Shown here piece by piece: positions 8,484 to 17,833 of a stretch of 64,000 bases of DNA (the first letter of the stretch is position 1; each line of letters begins with the position of its first letter). A program made the position numbers and the translations under genes. Under the pieces are notes generated by a model, which worked only from the letters and a program-made list of their open reading frames with translations, did not search any database and was not told the DNA's origin. Source of the stretch: CBDBJK01 sp965206395 (GTDB taxonomy: Bacteria > Chloroflexota > Dehalococcoidia > Lucifugimonadales > CATOSD01); assembly GCA_965206395.1 (NCBI GenBank), contig CBDBJK010000036.1, positions 248,001-312,000 of the forward strand, in the 5' to 3' direction.

Positions 8484-9685
8484 GGATACTCTGAACAAGT
8501 CTGGGCATAGTAGCATAGAGAATAGCACTGTGTTCGGGGAGATAATTGATGGACCAGCCAACATTTGCGGACTTGGAATACGAGAGCAAGAAGCGCAAGA
8601 CCCGCCGGGAGATATTCCTGGAGCGCATGGATGCTCTGATCCCGTGGGAACAGATGGAAGAGCGCATCCGTCCGTTCTATCCCAAGGCGGGCCGAGGCCG
8701 TCGACCATATGAGTTGTCGGCGATGGTGCGGATACACTGCGTGCAGTTGTTCTACAACTTGAGCGATCCTGGTATGGAGGACATGCTCTACGAGGTCGAG
8801 TCGGTGAGACGGTTCGTAGGGTTGAAGCTGTCGGGCCCGCTGCCGGACGAGACGACGATTCTGAACTTCCGCCATCTGCTGGAAGAGCATGAGTTGGGGC
8901 AGAGTCTGTTCGAGGAGATAAACCGTCATCTGGAGTCCCAGGGACTGCGGCTTCGGGAGGGGACGATCGTGGACGCGAGCATCATAGAGGTGCCGTCATC
9001 GACGAAGAATCGTGCGGGTGAGCGAGACCCTGAGATGCACCAGACGAAGAAGGGGAACGAGTGGCGCTTTGGGATGAAAGTACACGTAGGCGCTGACGCT
9101 GAGACGGGAGTGGTACACAGCATGACTACGACGCCAGCTAACGTGCATGATGTGACAGAAGCGCACCGATTGCTGCACGGTGGAGAGAAACGAGTGTGGG
9201 GGGATGCGGGGTATCAGGGAGTGGACAAGCGGTTGGAGAATCGAGAGTTGGATGTGGAGTGGCGAGTGGCGATGAGGCCCGGCCGGCGACGGCACCTGGA
9301 GCCTGGCAGCCACGAGGCGTTGGCGGAGAAGCGCAAAGCGTCGGTCAGAGCGAAAGTGGAGCATCCGTTCCTGTACGTGAAGCGGCGCTTTGGCTACGCC
9401 AAGGTGCGCTACCGAGGGTTGGCTAAGAACGCGCAACGGCTGGCATTGCTACTGGGGCTGGCCAACTTGATGACGGCAGAGCGCCGTCTGGCGGCATGAG
9501 AGGGGCGCAGTGAGCAAATCACGGCCGGGGAGCCGCGATGGCTCCGAAAAGCCGCTTCGAGGCCACAACAGACACGGTCTGAACGCCTCAACCACGACCT
9601 GGAACGTCACAAAGATGCCTGAACATCTCCAAAGAACGGAACCACTCTGCCCATCCACGCTTGCGCCGAGTTGTTCAGAGGTTCC
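8484..9685 (+). mobile_element. IS5-group insertion sequence, copy B (1202 bp, diverged from copy A)
   Basis: Left end GGATACTCTGAACAA and right end TTGTTCAGAGGTTCC are inverted with two mismatches in 15. CTAG duplications flank it (8480-8483, 9686-9689). It is clearly related to, but diverged from, copy A, so it represents a separate arrival or an old duplication. Its right end stops 7 nt before the start codon of the amino-acid permease gene; an AGAGG in the IS terminus (9678-9682) may now serve as that gene's ribosome-binding site. Confidence 0.93.
8549..9499 (+). CDS. IS5-group transposase (copy B)
   Basis: 316 aa, homologous throughout to the copy A transposase, with all three catalytic blocks (TIVDASIIEVPSSTKN, WGDAGYQGV, RAKVEHPFLYVKRRFG). 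ATG at 8549 is chosen over the overlapping TTG at 8546 because it matches the copy A start (MxQPTFADL) and follows GGGGAG. Apparently functional. Confidence 0.94.
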   Translation: MDQPTFADLEYESKKRKTRREIFLERMDALIPWEQMEERIRPFYPKAGRGRRPYELSAMVRIHCVQLFYNLSDPGMEDMLYEVESVRRFVGLKLSGPLPDETTILNFRHLLEEHELGQSLFEEINRHLESQGLRLREGTIVDASIIEVPSSTKNRAGERDPEMHQTKKGNEWRFGMKVHVGADAETGVVHSMTTTPANVHDVTEAHRLLHGGEKRVWGDAGYQGVDKRLENRELDVEWRVAMRPGRRRHLEPGSHEALAEKRKASVRAKVEHPFLYVKRRFGYAKVRYRGLAKNAQRLALLLGLANLMTAERRLAA

Positions 9686-9692
9686 CTAGGCC

Positions 9693-10861
9693 ATGATGCA
9701 GCGCCTGAAAGACATCTGGTTCAAGAGACGCTCGCGCTACCTCGCGGTCAATCTGATCGTCGGTGCCGCTTCCGGGATCGTTGCGGGCTACGTCAGCTAT
9801 TCCATAGCCATCAACCTCTTCGATTTCGACTTCCTCTTCGGGCCTTACGGCAGTCCGGACCACAGCTCGATCTTCCAGTTCCTGGACGTAGAGGCGAGCG
9901 ACCCGAGATGGCTGGGAATGCTCAAAGGTGCTGGCAACACCATAGCAGTCGTGGTCTTTGCCATCTTCCTTTCCTCCATGTTGGGCTTGGCCGTTGGCGT
10001 GGCCCGACTCTCCTCCAATCCCATGGTCAACCGGCTGGGCAAGCTCTACGTCGACCTGTTCAGGAACCTGCCCCTGCTGCTGATCATGTTCTTCTTCGCC
10101 TTCGCGGTGTCCAGGGGACTGCCCAAGATAGAGGAGCGCTCAGGGTGGAGCGGTCTCCTCTACATCAGCAACCGCGGGCTGGCCATCCCCTGGCTCGAGG
10201 CCGCCAATTCGCTCTGGTGGCTGTGGCCCGTGGCGTTGCTCGGCGCCGCCACGGGCGCGTGGCTCGTGAGGAGGAGCCGTGCGCGCAGGGAGGCCAAGAC
10301 GGGCGAGAGCCTGCGGCCCAATGTGTGGGGAACAGCGGTCTTTGTGCTCATAGGAGCGGTGGCATACGCCGCACTGCTCTTCCCGGTGCGCCTAACTCTT
10401 CCTGACGTGACTCAATCGGCGTCCGGGTTCTTCTCGTATACCGGTGGCAATCTGCTCGGGTTGGGTTATCTGAGCGCGCTGGTGTCGCTCTCACCCTCTA
10501 CTTCAGCGCCTACATCGCTGAGATCGTGCGTGGCTCACTCCAGGCGGTTCCCCACGGCCAGACCGAAGCCTCCGCATCTCTTGGACTATCAACGTACCAG
10601 CGCTTCTCGCTGATCATCCTGCCCCAGGCCCTGCGGATCATGATTCCTTCTTTGAACAACGAATTCCAAAACGCCAACAAGGACTCGACGCTTGCGCATG
10701 CCATAGCCTACGGTGAGATAGTCCTGATATCCAATAGGATCATCAACAACACCGGGAACCTCCTGCAGATATACCTGTTCATATTCTTCGTTTTCGTCAT
10801 CACGAACCTCATCATCTCGCTGATCATGAATGCGATTAACCGAAAAGTCCAGATCAGATGA
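9693..10861 (+). CDS. Amino-acid ABC transporter permease, AapQ/BztB-like (one frameshift)
   Basis: The inner-membrane permease of a polar amino-acid importer. The N-terminal part (9693 to about 10490) holds several membrane segments (VVVFAIFLSSMLGLAVGVA; LPLLLIMFFFAFAV) and the long insertion typical of AapQ/BztB. The frame changes near 10490: one base appears missing in GTCGCTCTCACCC, after which the other frame gives TLYFSAYIAEIVRGSLQAVP with the EAA loop and LIILPQALRIMIPSLNNEF, running to 10861. The protein would be about 390 aa if the base is restored. The single-base loss could be a sequencing error or a real inactivation. It overlaps the next permease gene by 4 nt, so they are translationally coupled. 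The usual upstream binding-protein gene is absent; IS5 copy B sits at that position. Confidence 0.85.
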
Positions 10862-12201
10862 CGACATCTGCAGCGTATCGCTCCATCGTCTCCAGCTGTC
10901 TGACCTGGGCAAGGACAAACCTGTTCAATTCATGGCGTAACTCCGTCCTCAGCTTAGCCACCATAGCGGCTGGCGGTATCGCCGGATTCCTGATGCTGAG
11001 GTTCGTTCTGTTCCAGGCCAACTGGGGCCTCGTCGCGATCAACCGAAAGCTGTTCTTCGTCGGCAGTTATCCTGCGGAGGACACCTTCCGGATATGGATA
11101 TCCCTCTTCATCGTCGTAATTCTGGTTGCCCTTACCTATGGCGTCTGGATCGGAAGATTGCGGCCCTACATAGTGGCGATCGGTGTGGTGGCGGTGATAA
11201 CTCTCACACTCGGCCTGGGGACCGATCTGCAGATCCAGGAGGAACAGTACACCCAAGAGATACAGTCCGCGGGACAGACCGCAATCGTGAGCGGTGTCCA
11301 AAGAGAACTGGTGTGGGAGCGTGGCTGGGCACCCCGCTGGCTCTACTCGCTCTCACTGGGACTCGCAATCCCGTTCGGTACATCTTGGCTGCTACTCGCT
11401 GGGCTCTTTGCGGTCCTGATAGGAGGAGCTTGGGCGGGCAGGCGCCTCTCCAGATGGAGAAGCAATCCGATACTGCTTCAGGCGATCGGCGCAGCGTGGG
11501 TCCTGCTCATCCCGATGATCGTCTTGCTCCAGTTGGGGGTGTCCAGCAGCCACTGGGAGAGCGCATTCCTCGACCTGCTGGTGTTTGCCGTGGGGGGATT
11601 CTTCTCCTTCTTCATCGGTCTCGGACTGGCGTTGGGCCGCACCTCTCCGTACTGGACTATACGGTTCTCCGCCGTCGGCTACATCGAGGTCGTGCGCGCT
11701 GCCCCGCTGCTCGTCTGGCTACTGTTCGCCACGTTCCTCGATGACGAGTTCGGACCTATCGGCGAAGCGTTCAGCAACATCGACCTCGTATATCGAGTCA
11801 TGATCGTTTTTGCCTTCTTCGGCGGGGCCTACATCGCTGAGGTTTTGCGAGGCGGACTCCAGTCCATACCGCGTGGCCAGCATGAGGCGTCTGAGGCGAT
11901 AGGTCTTTCCGCGGCGCAGAAGTACATCTTCATCATCCTGCCGCAAGCGATCAAGGCGGTTATCCCGGCAATGATCGGGCGCTTCATCGCCCTATGGAAA
12001 GATACAGCGCTACTCGCCGCAATATCGCTCGTCAACACACTGGAAAAGGCGAAGGAGATCCTCGGGGGCCAAACGGACATAGCGGAGGGTGCTTTCTTCG
12101 AGATATATATTGTGGTCGGGCTCATATACTGGCTGATTTCGTATCTGTTATCCCGGCTTGGCGGAGCGGCGGAAACCCGATTGGGAGTGAACACCAGATA
12201 G
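10858..12201 (+). CDS. Amino-acid ABC transporter permease, AapM/BztC-like
   Basis: 447 aa, the second integral-membrane subunit of the same importer. An N-terminal extension with several hydrophobic segments precedes the BPD_transp_1 core: FSFFIGLGLALGRTSPYW, VVRAAPLLVWLLFATFL, and the EAA loop EVLRGGLQSIPRGQHEASEA-IGLS followed by ILPQAIKAVIPAM. The EAA loop docks on the ATPase encoded next. ATG overlaps the stop of the first permease (ATGA). The length fits the AapM/BztC class, in which both permeases are longer than in HisMQ-type systems. Confidence 0.93.
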   Translation: MTTSAAYRSIVSSCLTWARTNLFNSWRNSVLSLATIAAGGIAGFLMLRFVLFQANWGLVAINRKLFFVGSYPAEDTFRIWISLFIVVILVALTYGVWIGRLRPYIVAIGVVAVITLTLGLGTDLQIQEEQYTQEIQSAGQTAIVSGVQRELVWERGWAPRWLYSLSLGLAIPFGTSWLLLAGLFAVLIGGAWAGRRLSRWRSNPILLQAIGAAWVLLIPMIVLLQLGVSSSHWESAFLDLLVFAVGGFFSFFIGLGLALGRTSPYWTIRFSAVGYIEVVRAAPLLVWLLFATFLDDEFGPIGEAFSNIDLVYRVMIVFAFFGGAYIAEVLRGGLQSIPRGQHEASEAIGLSAAQKYIFIILPQAIKAVIPAMIGRFIALWKDTALLAAISLVNTLEKAKEILGGQTDIAEGAFFEIYIVVGLIYWLISYLLSRLGGAAETRLGVNTR

Positions 12202-12229
12202 CGGACCAGGCTATAGAGAGGACCGGCAC

Positions 12230-12982
12230 ATGGCAGAGCAGAGCGGCAAAGAGATACTCCGCCTAGAGAAAGTGGTGAAACGCTACGGCGATTTCGCTGC
12301 TCTGAAAGAAGTCGACGTCTCAGTGATCGAGGGCGAGGTCGTCGTCATCATCGGGCCTTCTGGCTCAGGCAAATCGACCCTGCTCAGGACCATAAACCAA
12401 CTCGAGCGACACGATTCCGGCCGGATCGTCGTTGACGGTGTCGAGCTGACGGACGACGCCCGCACTCTCGCCAAGATACGGGCCGACACGGGGATAGTCT
12501 TTCAGCAGTTCAACCTCTTCCCGCACCTCACCGTCATGCGCAACATAACACTCGCGCCGCAGAAGGTCCGCCACATGCCGCACAAGCAGGCGGAGGAACT
12601 CGCGCTCCAACTGCTGCGCCGCGTAGGTATACCTGAACAGGCGGAGAAATACCCCGGCCAGCTCTCAGGCGGCCAGCAGCAGCGCGTCGCCATCGCCCGC
12701 GCTCTCGCGATGAACCCCAAGCTGATGATGTTCGACGAGCCCACCTCCGCGCTCGACCCGGAGATGATCAACGAGGTCCTCAAGGTGATGGGCGAGTTGG
12801 CTGCGTCCGGTATGACCATGATCTGCGTTACCCACGAGATGAGCTTCGCAAGGAACGTCGCCGACCGCGTGATCTTCATGGATGAGGGCGAGATAGTCGA
12901 AGTCGGAACCTCTGAGGAGTTCTTCACCAGCCCGCGAGAGTCCCGCACCAAACTCTTTCTAAGCAGGATCCTCACCCACTAA
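12230..12982 (+). CDS. Amino-acid ABC transporter ATP-binding protein, AapP/GlnQ-like
   Basis: 250-aa ABC ATPase with Walker A GPSGSGKST, Q-loop (IVFQQFNLFPHLTV), signature LSGGQQQRVAIARAL, Walker B LMMFDEPTSALDPE and switch histidine CVTHEMSF. It powers import of glutamate/glutamine-type or general L-amino acids. It lies 28 bp after the second permease, forming the operon permease-permease-ATPase. Confidence 0.95.
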   Translation: MAEQSGKEILRLEKVVKRYGDFAALKEVDVSVIEGEVVVIIGPSGSGKSTLLRTINQLERHDSGRIVVDGVELTDDARTLAKIRADTGIVFQQFNLFPHLTVMRNITLAPQKVRHMPHKQAEELALQLLRRVGIPEQAEKYPGQLSGGQQQRVAIARALAMNPKLMMFDEPTSALDPEMINEVLKVMGELAASGMTMICVTHEMSFARNVADRVIFMDEGEIVEVGTSEEFFTSPRESRTKLFLSRILTH

Positions 12983-13040
12983 TTTGCTACTCCAACCCAA
13001 TCTCCCCTGTAGCAAAGGGCTAGAGGGCCCCGGCCCATTC

Positions 13041-13059
13041 GTCCTGAGCTTGTCGAAGG
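13041..13059. repeat. Half of a REP-like intergenic repeat
   Basis: GTCCTGAGCTTGTCGAAGG matches a half-palindrome widely scattered in intergenic DNA of diverse bacteria; its mirror half is not present. It lies in the short gap between the aap-type operon and the ABC exporter remnant, a convergent intergenic position. Confidence 0.4.
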
Positions 13060-13163
13060 CTATTCCTAAGGGCATCGCGCAGGCGCACTCCAGCCAAAAC
13101 GGCATCAACCGATGTGTTCAGGCTGTCCGAACTCCAGCGAGGGCCCAACTCCCTAACGGGTTC

Positions 13164-13402
13164 CTACGACCTGCTGGCGCCGGGGATATCACGGCGGTGG
13201 AAAAGGTAGAAGGCCAGTCCGCCCAAGACCAGAACGTAGGCCGCAAGCACCAGAAAGGCGTGGAGCTCCCCTGGAGCATCCCCTTGAGTGGGGCCGGCGA
13301 AGCCCTCTGCATCTCCACCACTCATGAAGACGCCGATATTATAGACCAGCAGGAAGTCCGCCACGTTCTGGAACCAGTCGAAGAGATTGATGAAGATGCC
13401 TA
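13164..13402 (-). pseudogene. ABC-2 type exporter permease, C-terminal part (cut by IS630 copy 1)
   Basis: Read on the minus strand from the IS edge: GIFINLFDWFQNVADFLLVY, then a soluble loop, then a final membrane segment LAAYVLVLGGLAFYLF and stop. This is the usual end of an ABC-2 permease. Its 5' continuation lies beyond the IS630 copy at 14652. Deleting the IS and one TA joins the reading YYFFEQIFL to GIFINLFDW in frame, proving the two pieces were one gene. Confidence 0.8.
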
Positions 13403-14651
13403 GTGGTTCAACGTTTTTGTATTGATGGGTAGAGTGACTTTAGCTTGATGCGCGCATCCTCGGTAGTGAAGCGCCAATCCACTCGTATCACATCCCGGTT
13501 GCGTTGATTCTGCCAAGCATTGACCTCGCCGCGCAGGATGTCTTGATTGGCAATCCGTCGGTCCAGGCACTGTCGAGCCAGCACACCGATCTCTATCTCC
13601 GCCATATTCAACCAACTCCCGTGTTTGGGAGTGTAGTGTATCTCCAGTCGCTCAGCTATACGCCTCGCCTCAGCAGGCTCGAATGCCTCGTATAGCGAGG
13701 ACAGCTTGTGAGTGTTGAGATTGTCCATTACCAGCACGATCCGGTCTCTGTCAGGGTAGTCCTCGTCGACCAGTTTCTTTATCACATGCGCCCAGTCCAC
13801 CTTCGTGCGACGCTCTCTGACCTCGACTCGGCGCCATCCGTCCAACGGTGCAAACAGCATGAACAGGCTGCTCACTCCATTGCGCTCGTATTCGTAGTCG
13901 TATGCCGCCGATAAGCCGGGCGCTGCGGGACGCGGCACTCGCGTCTCCTTGACTTGCTGTTTGCTCGTCTCATCCATGCACACCAGAACCTCATTCCCAT
14001 CGTACGGCCGTTGGTAGACCTCCAGTACGTCTTCCATCACGTCTTCCATCGCGCACACAAACTCCGCGCTCTGACCGGGCGGGATGCACCAACTCTGCTT
14101 CAGCCACGGCTTCAGTTCGTTTTTTTTTAAGCGCCTGGCGAACCGTCTCGGTGCTAATGGTCCCGACTATCTCACACTCGACCAACTGGTCAGCCAACAG
14201 CTTCAGGGTCCAACTGGCACGCCCCTCCGGCGGTTCCCCGCAGGCCATCGCTATCAACCGTGCTTCACCTTCGCCGTCCAGTCTCTTTTGACGCCGACGC
14301 AGTTGCTTTTTGCGATTCAGCGCAGACTCAACCCCCTCCTCCACACAGCGCTTGCGTATTCGCTCGACCGTTGACTGTCCCACACCGAGCGCGCTGGTGA
14401 TGTCCGCGTCCTTCATTCCCCCGTCCGAGCGTGACTCATCGCTCATCAGCAGAATGCGCGCATGGGTCTGTTTGTACGCCGCAGCCCGACCGCGTGAGAC
14501 CAAGGCGTTGAGTTCCTGTTGTTCGTCGGTAGTCAGTCTGATACGGTACTTCTTGGTAGACATCATGGTTCCTCCTCGGTTCAACGTTACGATTGAACCC
14601 CCAAGAGGAACAATGACTATCATGGTATTCATTTCAATGATGTTGGACCAC
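13403..14651 (-). mobile_element. IS630-family element, copy 1 (1249 bp)
   Basis: Ends GTGGTTCAAC and GTTGGACCAC (one mismatch in the inverted repeat) with the TA target dinucleotide duplicated (13401-13402, 14652-14653), the family hallmark. Nearly identical to copies at 19573, 40558 and 42900. It interrupts an ABC-2 permease gene. The internal transposase is in two frames because of a 12-bp repeat. Confidence 0.95.
13408..14632 (-). CDS. IS630 transposase, copy 1 (split into two overlapping frames)
   Basis: The N-terminal frame (14632-13991, 213 aa) has the helix-turn-helix region (SALGVGQSTVERIRKRC) and the C-terminal frame (14058-13408, 216 aa) the DDE domain: EVLVCMDETSK, RIVLVMDNLNTHK and HGSWLNMAEIEIGVL. 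The frames separate at a directly repeated GATGGAAGACGT (about 14029-14052). Copies 2 and 4 have a shorter repeat and a single fused frame of 403 or 407 aa. A run of nine A in the message (Lys-Lys-Lys-Arg region, around 14119) is a second possible slippage site. The copy is either inactive or depends on frameshifting. Confidence 0.9.
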
Positions 14652-14941
14652 TAGGAAGATCTGCTCAAAGAAATAGTACCCTAGGCCTACGCCCATCCCG
14701 CCGCAGAGGAGCGAGTCGCCACTGCCACAAGGCCCACAAGGGCCCCGTAGGGGAGTACGGAGAAGCAGGCTCTGCCGAAGACTTCGGCCACGTCCCCTCC
14801 CAAAGAAGCTGTTCTCCAAGCCCTCAGTACCGCCGATGCCCTGGAAATAGCGAAGGTTGTTGCGTCCGCTGAGGTAGGGGTAGAAGCTTGGCTCCTCCAC
14901 AATCGCCCCAATGCGCCGGAGAGCGTCGGGAGTAGAGTCCC
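14652..14941 (-). pseudogene. Remnants of an ABC exporter: ATPase piece fused to permease piece by deletion
   Basis: On the minus strand, 14941-14817 reads TPDALRRIGAIVEEPSFYPY and LSGRNNLRYFQGIGG, the conserved Q-loop-proximal part of a BcrA-type ABC ATPase. Only 18 nt further the reading jumps to an ABC-2 permease (GDVAEVFGRACFSVLPYGAL, 14797-14700). It then shifts frame once and reads GVGLGYYFFEQIFL to the IS630 edge. So the ATPase C-terminus and permease N-terminus are deleted. Together with 13164-13402 this was an ATPase-permease pair for drug or peptide export. Confidence 0.75.
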
Positions 14942-15036
14942 AGGAAGTGGTGTAAGAGGGAGAGGGTCTGGAGAAAGAGAAACCACCGCGTCATCCTTAG
15001 CGGGCAAAGAAGAAAGCTCGAGAAAGGAGGACAACG

Positions 15037-15630
15037 GTGGTCAAGGAAAGGATGGACCTGCTGGAGTTGTTGCGCAAGGGGGGAATGGACGGTGACGTGG
15101 ACTTCCTACGGGAGGCTCTGAGAGTGCTGGTAGAGGGGATCATGGATGCGGAGATGTCTGCGAGGACCGGTGCTGGGTATGGAGAGCGCAGCCCTGAGCG
15201 GGTCACGCAGCGCAACGGGTATCGGTCCCGGGCGTGGGATACCCGGGTAGGGACTATGGAGCTGCACATCCCGAAGCTTCGAGAGGGGAGCTACTTCCCG
15301 AGCCTGCTGGAGCCACGGCGTCGCAGCGAGCGAGCTCTGCTGGCGGTCATTCAGCAGGCCTACGTGGAAGGTGTATCCACAAGGCGGGTGGATGACCTGG
15401 TCAAGGCCCTGGGGTGTGAGGGTATCTCCAAGAGCCAGGTGTCGCGTATCTGTCAGGAGCTGGACGTGGTGGTGGATGGCTTCCTGGGCCGTCCGCTGGA
15501 CGGTGGACCCTACCCTTACCTGTGGCTGGACGCACTGACCCAGAAGGTCAGGGAGGACGGCAGGATCGTCAACGTCAGCGTGGTGGTGGCAACGGCGGTC
15601 AATGGCGAGGGCAAGCAGGAGATCATTGGG
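15037..15630 (+). pseudogene. IS256-family transposase, N-terminal fragment
   Basis: About 200 aa of a Mutator-type transposase: LREALRVLVEGIMDAEMSAR, a GYRSRAWDTRVGTMELHIPK block, GVSTRRVDDLVKAL, and the region of the first catalytic Asp (YLWLDALTQKVRED). The reading ends at QEIIG where the IS3 element at 15631 begins. The second Asp, the Glu and the right end of the element are missing. The valid GTG start at 15037 follows AAAGGAGG. A non-functional remnant. Confidence 0.9.
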
Positions 15631-15680
15631 TGTTGTCAATCAGCAAAAGTGGGACAGATCGGGACCCGAGAAGATTATTG

Positions 15681-16652
15681 TTATGAAGAGCTGAGAGTGA
15701 GCTCCCTGAGGGTCTTGTTGTAGCTCCGTCGCCTGTTGATTGTCTGGGCTTGTACATCCTTCCTGCGCTGTAGTATCTGCTCCCTCCGACCCGTGAGCAC
15801 GTCAACGGGTGTCACGTTGCCCAGCGCCATGTGATAGCGCCGGTAGTTGTAGTAGCTGACGAAGGAGGCGATGGCTGCATCGAGGTCCGACGGCAGCTCA
15901 TAGGGGACCTGGTTGACGTCCCGCTTGATGGTCTGGTGATAGCGCTCCAGCTTGCCGTTGGTCTGAGGGTGGTAAGGCGTGGCCAGGATGTGCCTGATGC
16001 CTACCAGCCTGAGGTAGTCTCCAAAGGCTCGGGACACGTAGCCAGAGCCGTTGTCGCTCAGCAACTTGGTTCTGTCTGCCACCGGGACCTCAGTCATGCC
16101 GGTCCTGTCCACCGCATCCTGGACCACCTCGATGAAAGAGTCGGAGGTCATGTCCCGCTGGAGCTTATGGGCAATAATGAAGCGTGAGTAGTCATCCATG
16201 ACCGTGACCATGTAGTAATAGCCCCAGCCGATCACCTTGAAGTAGGAGGCGTCGGTGGCCCACATCTGGTGAGGGCCGGTGGTCTTGCGGTGGTACTCCT
16301 TGCCGGCCTTGAGCTGCATCTCGGGGGACTTGACCAGACCCTCCCGACGGAGAATGCGGTAGACGGTGGACTCGGAGACAGAGAAGCCCTTGTTGTCGGT
16401 GATCCAGGCGGCCAACTGACGGCAGCTCAGCTCAGGCGACCGCCGTGCTACCGCCAGGACCGCCTGCTCCTCAGGTGGGCTCAGGCGGTTCCAGGGCGTT
16501 GGGGCACCTCCTGGCCGGTCATCAAGCCGCGGCCGCCTGAGCCACCGGTAGTATGTGCTCTTGGGGATGTCTTGCTCTCTGAGGACCCTACGCTTGGGGA
16601 GAGGTGATGAGGTCACCTTGGAAAGGACTGTCTCCTTCTCCGCGGCGCTCAT
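15681..16652 (-). CDS. IS3-family transposase orfB (integrase domain)
   Basis: 323 aa. An HTH-like region with YRILRREGLVKS is followed by the rve integrase core: MWATDASYFKVIG (first Asp), LLSDNGSGYVSRAF (second Asp) and GKLERYHQTIKRD (Glu). Its ATG overlaps the orfA stop by 4 nt. A functional OrfAB is normally made by -1 frameshifting within orfA. Confidence 0.95.
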   Translation of the reverse strand: MSAAEKETVLSKVTSSPLPKRRVLREQDIPKSTYYRWLRRPRLDDRPGGAPTPWNRLSPPEEQAVLAVARRSPELSCRQLAAWITDNKGFSVSESTVYRILRREGLVKSPEMQLKAGKEYHRKTTGPHQMWATDASYFKVIGWGYYYMVTVMDDYSRFIIAHKLQRDMTSDSFIEVVQDAVDRTGMTEVPVADRTKLLSDNGSGYVSRAFGDYLRLVGIRHILATPYHPQTNGKLERYHQTIKRDVNQVPYELPSDLDAAIASFVSYYNYRRYHMALGNVTPVDVLTGRREQILQRRKDVQAQTINRRRSYNKTLRELTLSSS

Positions 16653-17056
16653 CCGGCGATACCGACGCCGTCCTGAGGCATAGGGATGACCGTTTTTTTC
16701 AAACGGTAGGCCTCAAGGGACAGCTCAGCGACTAGTTGCTTCAGCTCACCATTCTCCCGCTTGAGCGCCTGGATCTCCTGCCTGGTGGCATCGCGCACGC
16801 TGTCACGGGTAAGCCTCTCCTTCCCGGCCTCCATGAACTCTTTGGTCCACGAGTAGTAGGAGTGAGGCTTGATGCCCTCCCGTCGGCACAGGTCATTCAC
16901 AGTGACCTCACGACGGAACCCCTCTAGGACGATACGGATCTTCTCTTCGGGGATGTACTTACGCCGGGTAGCTGCTCTGACTCGTCTGACGAAGGACCTG
17001 GTCTGCTCGGTCCGCTCCTCGGCAGCCTCTGCTTTGCCTACTTGTGACTGGGACAC
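16649..17056 (-). CDS. IS3-family transposase orfA
   Basis: 135 aa, with an N-terminal helix-turn-helix (KIRIVLEGFRREVTVNDLCR) and a leucine-zipper-like helix (EIQALKRENGELKQLVAEL). Near the end, A AAA AAA C (T7 at 16693-16699 on the plus strand) lies in the YRLKKTV codons. It is a typical -1 slippery heptamer and is also the 3' arm of a hairpin CCGTTT-GAAA-AAACGG. Confidence 0.9.
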   Translation of the reverse strand: MSQSQVGKAEAAEERTEQTRSFVRRVRAATRRKYIPEEKIRIVLEGFRREVTVNDLCRREGIKPHSYYSWTKEFMEAGKERLTRDSVRDATRQEIQALKRENGELKQLVAELSLEAYRLKKTVIPMPQDGVGIAG

Positions 17057-17166
17057 GTCTGCTCCTTTCCTTGGGTACTCTACCCTCAGTCCTGGAGCTC
17101 ACACCACCTTCAAACTCTCGGGTTTTCAACCCTTCCAATGTGTCCCATTTTCGCTGACGGTTTACA

Positions 17167-17695
17167 CTCCCGCTTCATCCTGGCCCATAAGCTCCAACGC
17201 GACATGACCTCAGACTCTTTCATCGAGGTGGTCCAGGATGCCGTGGACAAGACCGGCATGACTGAGATCCCGGTGCAAGACAGGACAAGCCTACTGAGCG
17301 ACAACGGCTCTGGCTACGTCTCCCGTGCCTTCAGGGACTACCTGCACCTGGTGGGCATCAGGCACATCCTGGCAGCACCCTTCCACCCTCAGACCAACGG
17401 CAAGCTGGAGCGCTATCACCAGACTATCAAGCAGGACGTTAACCAGGTCCCCTATGAGCTGCCGTCGGACCTCGATGCAGCCATCGCCGCTTTTGTGGGC
17501 TACTACAACCACAAGCGCTATCACATGGCCCTGGGCAACGTCACGCCTGCTGACGTGCTCAACGGGAGGCGGGAGCAGATCCTACAACGGAGGAAGGAGG
17601 TGCAGGTCCACACGATCGAACGGAGAAGACGCTATAACAGGACCCTCAAGGAGCTCGCCCGACACTCCTCATATCAACCCACATTTCCCATTTAG
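17167..17695 (+). pseudogene. IS3-family orfB fragment (C-terminal half)
   Basis: Reads SRFILAHKLQRDMTSDSFIE, LLSDNGSGYVSRAF, GKLERYHQTIKQD and a C-terminal tail, closely similar to the C-terminal half of the adjacent element's orfB but on the opposite strand. It begins abruptly at the right end of IS3 element a, lacking the N-terminus and first catalytic Asp. It points to two related IS3 copies in opposite orientation collapsed by recombination. Confidence 0.9.
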
Positions 17696-17833
17696 GTTGA
17701 AGGCCAAATTAGAAAGGCGGCAAATATGTGGCTTCAACAGCAACTTCCCGAGTGATATCGGGGCACAGTCGCTATAATACACCCATATAGAGGTTCTCTC
17801 TTTATAATAACGTAATCATTATGGAGGCACCCT

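Larger units (their letters stand above)
15631..17166 (-). mobile_element. IS3-family element a (1536 bp)
   Basis: Left end TGTTGTCAATCAGCAAAAGT and right end (reverse complement) TGTAAACCGTCAGCGAAAAT, both followed by GGGACA, form imperfect inverted repeats of about 30 bp. Two overlapping genes, orfA then orfB, run on the minus strand. No matching target duplication is seen: the left flank is an IS256 fragment and the right flank a fragment of a related IS3 element, so recombination has altered the junctions. Confidence 0.85.

Noticed and set aside
13118..13403. Plus-strand frames between the ATPase gene and IS630 copy 1
   Set aside because: The minus strand encodes the end of an ABC-2 permease with a membrane helix and exact continuity across the IS; plus-strand frames have no such support.
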